A stretch of 64,000 nt of DNA from Eubacterium maltosivorans (GTDB lineage Bacteria > Bacillota > Clostridia > Eubacteriales > Eubacteriaceae), in assembly GCF_002441855.2 (NCBI RefSeq), contig NZ_CP029487.1, forward strand, positions 3,894,349-3,958,348, written 5' to 3'. Under the pieces are notes generated by a model. It was not told where the DNA came from. It saw nothing but the letters and a program-made list of their open reading frames with translations, and ran no database searches. Position numbers and translations under genes: made by a program. Of this stretch, positions 17,670-26,571 are shown piece after piece (positions within the stretch are counted from its first letter, which is position 1; the number at the start of each line of letters is the position of its first letter).

Positions 17670-19378
17670 GCATGACCTTTAATAACCGGAACCAGATGAT
17701 CAATGTCGCTGTGGGTATTACCTTTGCTCTGTCACTGGTGCTGCTGGTATTCAGTTTTATCCCGAACCCGGCCCTCGAGCAGGTTGTCAGCAATGTGATC
17801 AACAGCCGCAAGCTGGTCCAGAGAGTCCTGGCTGTGGTGCTTCTGGTAACCACCTACAACCTGTACAAGAGAAAGCGGGTGGCATGGATCGTGACTGTTG
17901 CCCTGCTCGGCATTAACATGGCAGGCCACCTTTTCCGGGCACACCATGCGGTGGGGGTTCTCATCATTTTCCTTGAGGCGCTGGTGCTGGTGGTGCTGCT
18001 GATTTTTGCCAGAGATTTTAACCGGGCGTCGGACAAAAAGGCGCTGGGGGTTGGCATTATTTTCGTTCTTATGGGGCTGTACGCTATCTTTTTAAGCGCG
18101 TCCTCCATCTATTTTGACGATACCAATATCTTTGACCCGTCAGGCGGCCTGAGCTTTGGACAGTGCCTGCTCCAGACCTTTCAGGTAATCTTTGTTGCAG
18201 GCAGCGTGAAGGACGCCGGTGTGGCTACGCACCCGGAATTTAACACTTTTGTTTTCTGGTTCAGCTGGGTGTGTATCATTGTCGCGCTTGGCTTTGCGGT
18301 TAAGCCCTTTCTGGAAAAAAGAGGAACTACCAGCAGTGGGCTTGAGCACGCCAGACGGCTGGTTCAGAAGTATGGACAGAATCCGCTTTCATACCTGACG
18401 CTGGAGGATGACAAGACCCTGTATTTCGGGAAGAATGTAGACGGTGTTGTGGCCTACGGCGTTGTGGACGATGTGGTGGTCGTGGGCGGCGACCCCATCT
18501 GTGCCGACGCCGACTTTCCTGCGCTGCTTGAGGAGTTCAGAGACTTCTGTAAAAACAGTGCTTTCAGCCTGGTTTTTATGGGCATCACCGACTGCTATCT
18601 TGAGGACTATAAAAGGCTCGGCTTCGGTGCCATCAAATGCGGTGAGGAGGCTCGGTTCGACCTGACCGAATTTACCATGCAGGGCGGAAAAATTGCCAAG
18701 GTGCGGGCCAATGTGAACAAGGCCACCAAGGCAGGCGTGACCGTGCACGAGTACAGGCCCCTCGAAAAAAGGGACGAGGCCATCGAGCAGGCCATCGACG
18801 CTGTTTCGAATGACTGGCTCAAAGGCAAAAACAGCGGGGAGCTGTCCTTTACTCTGGGCGGCGTGGGCCTGGATAACCCCATGGACAAGCGCTATTTTTA
18901 CGCCGAGAATGCCGAGGGAAAGCTGGTCGGCTTTATCGTTTTTGTACCCTTTGCGGGCATGGACGGCTATTACGCAGACGTCACGAGAAGGACAGAGGAC
19001 GCGCCCCGGGGCGTCAATGAGATCATTATGGTCGAGGCCTTTCAGAAATTTAAGGACGAGGGAATTCACTGGGCGACCATGGGCCTGGCGCCCCTGGCCA
19101 ACCTGTCCGAGGAGGGAAAGCCAGACAGCACCACCACCAGGCTGCTGGAATTTGTCTACGAAAACCTCAACGAGGTCTATGGATTCAAGGAGCTTTACCG
19201 GGCAAAGGTCAAGTACAATCCCTTCTGGGTGCCAGGCTATTTTGCCTTTATGCCCAGAATCATGACGCCTAAGATGGCCTACGCCATCATAAAAATCCAG
19301 AATCCCCAGGGCGTTATCGACTATGCCCGGTCCTTTGTCCAGGGAAAGATGAAAAAAGATAAGCCAAATGAAGGATAA
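17666..19378 (+). CDS. MprF-like phosphatidylglycerol aminoacyltransferase, short form
   Basis: A 570-residue protein. Residues 1-220 hold six or so membrane helices, fewer than the flippase domain of classic MprF (about 840 residues in all). Residues about 225-560 are the soluble DUF2156 aminoacyltransferase: YLTLEDDKTLYFGKNVDGVVAY, VVVGGDPIC, FDLTEFTMQGGKIAKVRANVNKA, and the acetyltransferase-like fold around GVNEIIMVEAF and GLAPLANLSEE. The family moves Lys or Ala from aminoacyl-tRNA to phosphatidylglycerol, lowering membrane charge. It lies in a tight operon with the four-helix protein and two hydrolases. Confidence 0.85.
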   Translation: MSMTFNNRNQMINVAVGITFALSLVLLVFSFIPNPALEQVVSNVINSRKLVQRVLAVVLLVTTYNLYKRKRVAWIVTVALLGINMAGHLFRAHHAVGVLIIFLEALVLVVLLIFARDFNRASDKKALGVGIIFVLMGLYAIFLSASSIYFDDTNIFDPSGGLSFGQCLLQTFQVIFVAGSVKDAGVATHPEFNTFVFWFSWVCIIVALGFAVKPFLEKRGTTSSGLEHARRLVQKYGQNPLSYLTLEDDKTLYFGKNVDGVVAYGVVDDVVVVGGDPICADADFPALLEEFRDFCKNSAFSLVFMGITDCYLEDYKRLGFGAIKCGEEARFDLTEFTMQGGKIAKVRANVNKATKAGVTVHEYRPLEKRDEAIEQAIDAVSNDWLKGKNSGELSFTLGGVGLDNPMDKRYFYAENAEGKLVGFIVFVPFAGMDGYYADVTRRTEDAPRGVNEIIMVEAFQKFKDEGIHWATMGLAPLANLSEEGKPDSTTTRLLEFVYENLNEVYGFKELYRAKVKYNPFWVPGYFAFMPRIMTPKMAYAIIKIQNPQGVIDYARSFVQGKMKKDKPNEG

Positions 19379-20090
19379 CAGAGGCCAGGTGTGGAACCGG
19401 GGCGCAGGCATCCATTACGAGACCGTGGGGGACGGGATGCCGCTTATCATGCTCCACGGCAACGGCGGCGACAAGGAGGATTTCAGAGGATTGATTGACT
19501 ATTTTCTGCCACGTTATCAGATCGTTCTGATCGACAGCCGGGGCCACGGCCGTTCCGACACCGGCCCCTTAAGGCTGACCACGGGCCTGATGGCAGAGGA
19601 TGTGCTGGCTGTGATGGATCGGCTGTGCCTGCCCTCTGCCGTTGTCCTCGGCTTCAGCGACGGTGCCAATATCGCTCTGGAGCTGGCTGTCCAGTCGCCG
19701 CACCGGGTGCGGGCTGTCATTGCAGTCAGCGGAAATGTCCATCCAAGGGGAATGCGCGCCCTGCCTTACCTGTTCATCAGGCTTCAGTACCGACTCTGGA
19801 GCTTCCTTGAAAAGCTGGGCATCCCGGTGGGGAGCCGCACGCAGCGGTACGGACTCATGGGCTGGTCACCGCGGCTTTCTGAGGAGGAGCTGAGCCGGAT
19901 CGACAGCCCTGTGCTTCTGCTGGCGGGAACAAAGGACCTTATCCGCACCGGCCATACCCAGCAGATGGCAGCGTGGATTCCCGGCGCCAGTCTGGTGCTT
20001 TTTGAGGGCGCGCACCACCGTTCGCTGTTTAAGAAAACGGACAGCTACATCCGGCAGATACGCAGCTTTTTAAAGGAATATGACCTGTGA
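19368..20090 (+). CDS. Alpha/beta hydrolase
   Basis: A 240-residue hydrolase overlapping the MprF-like gene by 11 bases. It shows the oxyanion loop HGNGG, a DSRGHGRSD strand, the nucleophile elbow GFSDGAN (Ser97), an acid in LLLAGTKDLIRTG and the catalytic His in FEGAHH. No signal peptide is seen, so it is cytoplasmic. The substrate is unknown. Its place next to the lipid aminoacyltransferase raises the idea of an aminoacyl-lipid hydrolase, which is inference only. Confidence 0.85.
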   Translation: MKDNRGQVWNRGAGIHYETVGDGMPLIMLHGNGGDKEDFRGLIDYFLPRYQIVLIDSRGHGRSDTGPLRLTTGLMAEDVLAVMDRLCLPSAVVLGFSDGANIALELAVQSPHRVRAVIAVSGNVHPRGMRALPYLFIRLQYRLWSFLEKLGIPVGSRTQRYGLMGWSPRLSEEELSRIDSPVLLLAGTKDLIRTGHTQQMAAWIPGASLVLFEGAHHRSLFKKTDSYIRQIRSFLKEYDL

Positions 20091-20109
20091 GAAGGGTGTT
20101 TTGCAGAAA

Positions 20110-21174
20110 ATGGAAAAAAAGCGTAAAATTTTAAAAATTGTCCAGTTTACAGCGGTGGCGCTTGCCCTGCTGGCCACAGTGCTTTTGATCAGCCGCGCGA
20201 TCGCCATGCGGGCGGTTTATGACCGTGCGGTTAAGAACAACGCGGTCAGCCGGCTAGAGACACTGGAACTGGACGGTGAAGAGCAGAGCGTGCTCGTCGA
20301 GGGAAAAAGGGAGGACCTGCCGGTACTCATCATGCTGCACGGCGGTCCTCAGTCCCCCATTATTTACGGCACTGGCTACCGGGGCGACACACCAGAGCTC
20401 ACAGAGCACTTTCTGGTCGTGTACTGGGACTGCTGGGGCTGCGGGAAAAATTTTACAGACGATACAGAGTCGGTGACACTTGAGCGCCAGGTCGCCATGA
20501 CCTGCGACCTGGTGAGGGCCATGAAAGCACAGTATCCCGGCCGCAAAATTTATCTGTTCGGCTACTCCAACGGAACGATTTTGACGGTTTCTGCCGCCCA
20601 GACCGTAGGCGGCGACCTGGCGGGAATCATTAATCTTGGGCCCATCACCAGTCTGAAGGACGCGCAGGAGATGGCTTTTCAGGCGCTAAAAACAGAGGAT
20701 ATGTCTTATTGGGACAGAAGAGTGCTCGAGGAGAGCTATGAACGCAACGATCTCGAGGGCTTTTCAAAGCTTGAGGAGATGGTGACCCTCAAAACCAGCC
20801 GGATGTTTTACTGGAAGGATCTGTCTGCCAACACACGGCTCATGGGCTACTTTGTACGCGTGTTCTACAGCCCGGATTTCAGCCTGGCAGATATCTACCA
20901 CGCTTATTACGCGTCCATCTTCGGGGGCTCCCGCTTCACAACGCTCCGACAGCAGATCTACGAGGCCGATGAAAAGCAGGCCATGGAAAACCTGGAGGTA
21001 CCCATGTTGATTTTGCAGGCCGAGGGCGATATCTACGGTCCAGCGGATTTTTTCAGACATCTGGCCGCCCAAAAGGATAACGTCACCTTCATCCAGATAC
21101 CGGAAAGCGCCCACCTGCCCACCAATGCAGGATTCGAGACTGTAAACTGCGCGGTGGTCGATTTCGCGAAATAA
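20110..21174 (+). CDS. Membrane-anchored alpha/beta hydrolase, proline iminopeptidase-like
   Basis: About 354 residues. ATG 20110 is used here, but TTG 20101 (after AAGGGTG) or ATG 20080 (overlapping the previous gene by 11 bases) are also possible. One N-terminal membrane helix (about 8-30) anchors it. The domain shows LIMLHGGPQSP, YWDCWGCGKN (usual D-x-R-G-x-G-x-S changed), the elbow GYSNGT, acid in LQAEGDIYGPADF and His in PESAHLPTN. The HGGP start is typical of peptidase S33. It is the last gene of the MprF-like operon; a terminator follows. Confidence 0.8.
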   Translation: MEKKRKILKIVQFTAVALALLATVLLISRAIAMRAVYDRAVKNNAVSRLETLELDGEEQSVLVEGKREDLPVLIMLHGGPQSPIIYGTGYRGDTPELTEHFLVVYWDCWGCGKNFTDDTESVTLERQVAMTCDLVRAMKAQYPGRKIYLFGYSNGTILTVSAAQTVGGDLAGIINLGPITSLKDAQEMAFQALKTEDMSYWDRRVLEESYERNDLEGFSKLEEMVTLKTSRMFYWKDLSANTRLMGYFVRVFYSPDFSLADIYHAYYASIFGGSRFTTLRQQIYEADEKQAMENLEVPMLILQAEGDIYGPADFFRHLAAQKDNVTFIQIPESAHLPTNAGFETVNCAVVDFAK

Positions 21175-21219
21175 ATTTAAAACAAAATATTTATGCTGTG
21201 CGCATGGCCCAACAGGCCC

Positions 21220-21255
21220 AGCCCCTGTCTTTTTTATAAAGGCAGGGGCTTTTTT
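21220..21255 (+). terminator. Terminator closing the MprF-like/hydrolase operon
   Basis: AGCCCCTG (21220-21227) pairs with CAGGGGCT (21243-21250), then six T. Confidence 0.9.
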
Positions 21256-21337
21256 GATCGGAATATAAGACACATTTGTGTCACATTTTGTCCGTGAAAA
21301 TGAACTTAGAGTACTTTTTCGAAAGAAACAATATCTG

Positions 21338-21343
21338 TATAAT
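21338..21343 (+). promoter_or_regulatory. -10 box ahead of the pilus operon
   Basis: TATAAT lies 120 bases before the tip adhesin start. No TTGACA-like -35 is present, so an activator is likely. Bases 21256-21462 hold nothing else clear. Confidence 0.5.
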
Positions 21344-21462
21344 AATGATTACAATAAAGTCTTACGACAATGATTTAGCATAAAAAGATACTGATATTGT
21401 GATAAAAAATATCAAAAAGCATTGGCGGATCGTTGTTAAACTTTTGAAGGAGGTGATAAAGT

Positions 21463-23922
21463 ATGGGGAATTCCCGAAAAATACCAGATGGACGGAAGAA
21501 GAATGGGGACAGAGCGGCTGGCCGTATCGCGCTCCTCACGGTTCTGATCCTGCTGGCCTTTCTGATTGCACAGACGATGTCCTTTTCCAAGGCAGCCCGC
21601 GCTGAAAGTCCTCTGAATCCCCAAAATACGTTTCAGGATACTGCATCTCCGGCTGCATCAGGCACAGAGGTTGGCATCGGCGGGCTGATGTACCGGCTGG
21701 ACAGCGGCGCTCATAAGGCCGTTCTTCTTGGAAATATAAGCCTTGAAGGCGTTATAACCATTCCGGAGGAGGTGAATTACGGGGGAGACACCTACAGTGT
21801 CACCGAGATTGCCGGCAATGCTTTTTCAGATAATAACGCGGCCAATCAGAAAATCACAGGCTTTGTCTTTGAAGGTAAAAAGAATTTATTGGAAACCATC
21901 GGCGCTTCCGCTTTTTATGGGCGCAAGAACTATACAGGAGCGCTGGATGTGCCCCATTCCGTTAAAACCATTGGTATGGAGGCTTACCGGGGCGCCAGCT
22001 TTAGCAGCCTGACCCATAAAAAGGTTGCGGGCCTGCAGGATGGGATCAGTTTTCCGTCTCTCGCAGGCGCGCGCCCGGAGCTGAGGGACGAGGCGGCGTT
22101 GAGAGAGGAGGGCTATGAAAGCATCGTGGACAGCAGTGAGGGAAATATCGCGCTGCGGAAATCTGCAAAATGGACCGATGCGCACCTGACAGAGGCCGAG
22201 ATTCTCATCGAATATGGTGAAAATGAGCAGATGGTCTCAAATCTTGACTTTATCTTTGTGATGGACTACAGCACTTCCATGCTCACGCCGGCAGCAGCCA
22301 CAGGAATCAGCGACGGGCAGCCGTATTCCTACCCGAGATCTTTTTATATGGAAGACCTGGTGCGGGATACGGCAAGGGCGATTCTGGGAGATACAGAAAC
22401 TAAGGGCAGCAACCGGGTCGGGCTGGTGGCCTTTGGCGGGGTGAACGGCGGGGCCCATGACATGGGTTCCCTTCTGTGGACCACGGGTTTTACCCATAGC
22501 CTTCAGGACATCGACAGTGCCCTGACAGCCCATCCTCTCATCGACGACAATGTCACAGATTACACCGCGGGAATGAAGGGGGCTGCCCAACTGATTGAGG
22601 AGAGAGAGCAGCAGGCCGGATCAGAGTATAAGAACAGAAAGACCGTTATATTCTTTTTGAGTGACGGAATGCCTCTGCCGGAAAGCGCCAATGGCGCTGC
22701 CGAGGCCAATCAGCTGAAGGGAATGGGTGTTGAGATTTTACCCATCGCCATGTACACATCCCAAAACAGATACCTGCAGGCACTGTCCAGCAGCGGCGTC
22801 GTCTACGAGGCCGCGGACACCGCCAAATTTGAGGAAGCAGTCAGTCAGGCCCTGTTAGAGGCCGCGGAAAATGCAGTTATCGCCAATACCGGGCTTGTGG
22901 ACGTGCTCTCTGAGCATTTTGTTTTCCAGACAGGCGCCGATACCGACGCACTCGTGTCCGAAGGAGGCGGAAGTGCGGCCGTTTTATCAGACCAGGCGGT
23001 CTGGAATTTGAGCGGGTGCAGTACAGGCGCCGTACACACTCTGACGCTGAAGGTCAGGCTGGCTGACGGAACCGAGATGGATAAGTCAGGCGTACTGCCC
23101 ACCAACAAAAGCCTGGGAGCAGCGGGTGGGATTGTAACAGATGCCCAGCCAGAGCTGGAGCGTTATCTGGTCAACTATCGCTTTATCAATGGCGACGACC
23201 CGCAGGCACAGCTTCCGGAGGAAGTCATGTCCCTGCTGCCGCCGACAGAAGGGGGCTGCCGGGATGGCGCGTCAGTGTCTCCCCAGGCAGTTGCCGAAAA
23301 ACAGGTGGCCGCTGAAAACGGCGAAGTTTGGGTCTTTGGCGGCTGGGATCAGGATGAGGTGACGATTGATAAGGGAAATGTGCTGTATACAGGAAAGTGG
23401 ACCCGGCCACAGCTCAGCTTTGAGTTTATCAAGGTGGATGGCAGCAGCGGCGGAACGCCGCTGGGCGGAGCAGGCTTTACACTTTATGAATGCAGATTTA
23501 AAAAGGATCCGGGCCACACGCACACAGAACTGGCCACAGGAGACGCCAGCGGCTGCTGGCAGGAAAAGCTGACGGACGTCAGCGATGCCGATACCGGGAG
23601 CGTCCGCTTCGACAGCCTTGACGCCGGGCAGTATTTGCTGGCGGAGACAAAGGCGGCCGAGGGCTATATGCTGCCCCACGGGCAGTGGCTGGTCACCGCG
23701 GAGGCAGACGGCACATTTGCGATTGAAGGAAAAGGAAACTCCCTGCCGCCGGCCTTTGCGCTCACATCTGATGATCAGGGGCGTACGGTCTACAAACTGC
23801 CAAACTATAAAAAAGGAGACGTCCCGCTCACAGGCGGCTTTGGCGCTGTATTGTTTACAGCGGCTGGAATTATCGTGATCGGCCTTGCCGCCGCGCAGCT
23901 GATCATGGCCCGAAGGAAATAG
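21463..23922 (+). CDS. Pilus tip adhesin with BspA-type repeats, vWA and SpaA-like domains
   Basis: An 819-residue surface protein. The start has AAGGAGGTGAT upstream. N-terminal charged stretch plus signal helix (22-45), BspA-like leucine-rich segments (about 60-200: ITIPEEV, VTEIAGNAF, VKTIGMEAY), a vWA domain (about 262-470; MIDAS start FVMDYSTSM), an internal repeat-poor region, then a SpaA/Cna-B-like domain (about 650-770: FIKVDGSSGGTPLGGAGFTLYE, ETKAAEGYMLP). The C-terminus has VPLTGG in place of LPxTG, a membrane helix and MARRK. It is first in the operon with the major pilin and class C sortase, the usual place of the tip pilin. Confidence 0.87.
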   Translation: MGNSRKIPDGRKKNGDRAAGRIALLTVLILLAFLIAQTMSFSKAARAESPLNPQNTFQDTASPAASGTEVGIGGLMYRLDSGAHKAVLLGNISLEGVITIPEEVNYGGDTYSVTEIAGNAFSDNNAANQKITGFVFEGKKNLLETIGASAFYGRKNYTGALDVPHSVKTIGMEAYRGASFSSLTHKKVAGLQDGISFPSLAGARPELRDEAALREEGYESIVDSSEGNIALRKSAKWTDAHLTEAEILIEYGENEQMVSNLDFIFVMDYSTSMLTPAAATGISDGQPYSYPRSFYMEDLVRDTARAILGDTETKGSNRVGLVAFGGVNGGAHDMGSLLWTTGFTHSLQDIDSALTAHPLIDDNVTDYTAGMKGAAQLIEEREQQAGSEYKNRKTVIFFLSDGMPLPESANGAAEANQLKGMGVEILPIAMYTSQNRYLQALSSSGVVYEAADTAKFEEAVSQALLEAAENAVIANTGLVDVLSEHFVFQTGADTDALVSEGGGSAAVLSDQAVWNLSGCSTGAVHTLTLKVRLADGTEMDKSGVLPTNKSLGAAGGIVTDAQPELERYLVNYRFINGDDPQAQLPEEVMSLLPPTEGGCRDGASVSPQAVAEKQVAAENGEVWVFGGWDQDEVTIDKGNVLYTGKWTRPQLSFEFIKVDGSSGGTPLGGAGFTLYECRFKKDPGHTHTELATGDASGCWQEKLTDVSDADTGSVRFDSLDAGQYLLAETKAAEGYMLPHGQWLVTAEADGTFAIEGKGNSLPPAFALTSDDQGRTVYKLPNYKKGDVPLTGGFGAVLFTAAGIIVIGLAAAQLIMARRK

Positions 23923-23940
23923 GATTCAGGACAGATGATG

Positions 23941-23966
23941 GATAACAGCGGGAACCCGCTGTTATT
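23941..23966 (+). other. Intercistronic hairpin between tip and major pilin genes
   Basis: ATAACAGCGGG (23942-23952) pairs with CCCGCTGTTAT (23955-23965) around two A. There is no T tract. Such a hairpin can protect the downstream message and raise pilin over adhesin. Confidence 0.65.
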
Positions 23967-23998
23967 CAGACTATTTTAAAAGAAAGGAACAAGAACTC

Positions 23999-25630
23999 AT
24001 GAAAAAGAAGTTTAGTTCAATTGTAGCAAGCATAGCGATCGTAACAGTGATGATGGCGTCCTTATTTGCGCCGTTTGCAAACGCCGCGCCCATGACAGGG
24101 ACGCTGCATATCTTAAAGTATTCCATGGACGATGCCAGCCAGGCTGGCGAGAGCACAGAGGGGCTTCAGGAAACCGGGCAGCTGCCGGCAAACGCCGTGC
24201 CGCTCGCCGGTGTTATCTTTGAGGTGTCCGAAATGACGCCAGCGGATGGTAAAGCCTGGGACGACAGCGACCTGGTCTTCCCGAAAACCGGGCAGGAGGC
24301 AATCGACGCCGCCAATGCGGGACTGATAAAGCTCGCTCCGCTGACCACCGGCGCGAACGGAACCAACCGGTATCAAACCAACCAGAACGGACAGATTGAT
24401 ATCCCAGACTTAAACGGCTACTATCTGGTGCGCGAGGTGTCGAGCGTCCAGGGTGTTAAGACAGCGGTTGAGCCCTTTGTGGTTTCTGTGCCCATGATCG
24501 ACCCCACCGATAATACAACCTGGCTTGAGGATGTCTATGTATACCCGAAAAACGAATTGTCCAGTGTGAAGAAAACCGTCGACGGCGGCCTGCTCTCACA
24601 CGGAGAGAACCCAAACACCTGGAAAATAACCACCCATGTGCCGAATACAATCGGCCAGGCAGCCCAGAACGCGGATGCGGGCAAAGGATATTTCCATATC
24701 GTCGACCAGTTACACCCCAACTTTGTGCATGAGAGCGGCTCTGTAAAGGTCACAGGCGATAAATCCGGCGAATTGACAAGAGATTATCACTATGAGGTGA
24801 TCGAGCCCTCTGTCGATAACAATAATACCATGACGGTTAAGCTTAAAAAGGAAGGGATGGAACAGCTGGCCAACGGCGACGGCGCCGGTCAGGATTCCGT
24901 GCTGTCCGTCGAATTCAGATCCAGTATGGCGGACGATTACGACCATAACACGTCCATTCACAATAACGCGCTGGTCTTCTACTCCTTTGAGGGAGACCCG
25001 GATAACCCAGATCCGCCGACAGAACCGACGGATAAGCCCTTTATCTTCGACGGTATGGTTGGATTTATGAAAGTCGCGGCCGATGAGGATGAGGCGGTCC
25101 CGGCAGGAAGTACGAATAAAAAGCCGCTGGAAGGCGCGTATTTCCAGATCGCGACAAGCGAAGCCAACGCGCTGAATGGGAATTACATTACACGCAACGG
25201 CAATGTGGTCAGGGAACAGTCCGACGCCAGCGGGGTGGTCCGGTTTAAAGGCCTGGAGCTTACGCCAGAATTTGATGTGAGCGGCAACTTTACAGGCTTT
25301 GTGCAGGACAGCTTCTGGGCCGTCGAAGTCCAGGCGCCGGATGGCTACAATCTGATAGACGGGCCGGTCAAAATTACCATTGACGCGTCCGCCTTCGGAA
25401 ATAAAATCGACGATCAGGGCAGGCCGATTCCAAACACTGTTGAGCTGAAAGATGGCAAGGAATTTGCCAATGTCGAGCTGACCGTAGTCAATACACCGAG
25501 TAACTCAAGATTAGTGCTGCCGAAGACAGGGGGAATGGGAACCCTGATGTTCACAGCCGGCGGGATTGCCTTGATTGGCGTGGCAGTAGTGCTGTTAGTC
25601 GTATACCGTAAAAAGACAAGACAGAATTAA
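23999..25630 (+). CDS. Major pilin subunit (isopeptide-forming backbone pilin)
   Basis: A 543-residue shaft pilin. Signal peptide 1-29 (cut near ANA-AP). The pilin motif is EDVYVYPKNELS (about 178-189), whose Lys receives the next subunit. A D2-type isopeptide domain follows (about 190-330), then a Cna-B-like domain with the E-box region around FWAVEVQAPDGYNLIDG. The sorting signal is LPKTGG, membrane helix, YRKKTRQN. Sortase C joins the LPKT Thr to the pilin-motif Lys. The gene has GAAAGGA before the ATG and a terminator before the sortase gene. Confidence 0.92.
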   Translation: MKKKFSSIVASIAIVTVMMASLFAPFANAAPMTGTLHILKYSMDDASQAGESTEGLQETGQLPANAVPLAGVIFEVSEMTPADGKAWDDSDLVFPKTGQEAIDAANAGLIKLAPLTTGANGTNRYQTNQNGQIDIPDLNGYYLVREVSSVQGVKTAVEPFVVSVPMIDPTDNTTWLEDVYVYPKNELSSVKKTVDGGLLSHGENPNTWKITTHVPNTIGQAAQNADAGKGYFHIVDQLHPNFVHESGSVKVTGDKSGELTRDYHYEVIEPSVDNNNTMTVKLKKEGMEQLANGDGAGQDSVLSVEFRSSMADDYDHNTSIHNNALVFYSFEGDPDNPDPPTEPTDKPFIFDGMVGFMKVAADEDEAVPAGSTNKKPLEGAYFQIATSEANALNGNYITRNGNVVREQSDASGVVRFKGLELTPEFDVSGNFTGFVQDSFWAVEVQAPDGYNLIDGPVKITIDASAFGNKIDDQGRPIPNTVELKDGKEFANVELTVVNTPSNSRLVLPKTGGMGTLMFTAGGIALIGVAVVLLVVYRKKTRQN

Positions 25631-25645
25631 GTGAAAAATGTTGTC

Positions 25646-25678
25646 AAAGGGTAAAGCCGCCAGTGCTTTACCCTTTTT
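25646..25678 (+). terminator. Terminator between major pilin and sortase
   Basis: AAAGGGTAAAG (25646-25656) pairs with CTTTACCCTTT (25666-25676), then T. Partial read-through would give less sortase than pilin. Confidence 0.85.
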
Positions 25679-25697
25679 ATGATAAGGAGATGACACT

Positions 25698-26519
25698 GTG
25701 AAAATGACAATCGGAATTGCGCTGACCTTTTTGGTGGGTATCTTCCTGTTCAGCTACCCCTATCTGGCCAGCTATTTAGCTGAGGTCAACGGCTCCTACA
25801 CTGTAGAAAGCTACAGAGAGGCTGTTGAACAGACCGGCAGCGCCCAGATAGAGGCGGCCTGGCAGGAAGCTGTAAAGTATAATGACAGTCTCTCCGGAAG
25901 CCCCGTGCGCGATCCCTTTGTGGCGGGGAGCGGTATGGTCATGCAGGATAATTACAATGAGGTGCTGAACCTCTATGACAGCATGGGATACATTCAAATA
26001 CCTAAAATCGGGGTTGAACTGCCTATCTACCACGGAACATCAGAGGCAGTGCTGCAAAAGGGCAGCGGGCATCTGGAGGGCTCCTCGCTGCCCATCGGCG
26101 GGGAGGGCACACATTCAGTGCTGACAGGACATTCGGGGCTGGTACATGCCAGAATTTTTACCGACCTGTCCGAGATGGCAGTGGGAGATATGTTCTTCAT
26201 ACACGTGCTGGACCGGGCTGCCGCCTACGAGGTGGATCGGATACAGGTGGTCGAGCCCAGCGATACACAGAATTTAAAAAGGACGCCCGGCGAGGACTAC
26301 TGTACACTGATCACCTGTACCCCCTATGGCATCAACAGCCACAGGCTCCTCGTAAGGGGAACCCGGGTTGAGTGTGTGCCGCAGGCAGAGACAGAAGACC
26401 AAGCGCCGCCCGGGCTGACCTCTGAACAGAGACTGCTGCTGGCGGCCGCGGCCATCACAAGCGTCGTTGTTCTTACCGCCATGGCTGTAGCAGTAAGAAA
26501 AGCTAAGAAAAAGAAATAA
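25698..26519 (+). CDS. Class C (pilus) sortase
   Basis: A 273-residue transpeptidase that polymerises the upstream pilins. GTG at 25698 follows AAGGAG. It has an N-terminal membrane helix (1-24), the class C lid motif DPF (72-74), catalytic His145 (LTGHSGL), Cys207 (TLITCTPYG) and Arg216, and a second C-terminal helix (about 245-265), all typical of class C. It is the only sortase in the window, so wall anchoring may need a housekeeping sortase elsewhere. Confidence 0.93.
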   Translation: MKMTIGIALTFLVGIFLFSYPYLASYLAEVNGSYTVESYREAVEQTGSAQIEAAWQEAVKYNDSLSGSPVRDPFVAGSGMVMQDNYNEVLNLYDSMGYIQIPKIGVELPIYHGTSEAVLQKGSGHLEGSSLPIGGEGTHSVLTGHSGLVHARIFTDLSEMAVGDMFFIHVLDRAAAYEVDRIQVVEPSDTQNLKRTPGEDYCTLITCTPYGINSHRLLVRGTRVECVPQAETEDQAPPGLTSEQRLLLAAAAITSVVVLTAMAVAVRKAKKKK

Positions 26520-26555
26520 GAGGTATACGCCGAAACAACGTATACCTCTGTTTTT
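26519..26555. terminator. Convergent terminator with GTATACG stem
   Basis: AGAGGTATACG (26519-26529) pairs with CGTATACCTCT (26539-26549), then T. It lies between the sortase gene and the converging sigma54 regulator gene. Confidence 0.85.
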
Positions 26556-26571
26556 AGAATAAAGACTGTTT

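Noticed and set aside
18389-19411. A 340-codon open frame opposite the MprF-like gene
   Set aside because: It is the antisense shadow of the DUF2156 domain, with no motif of its own.
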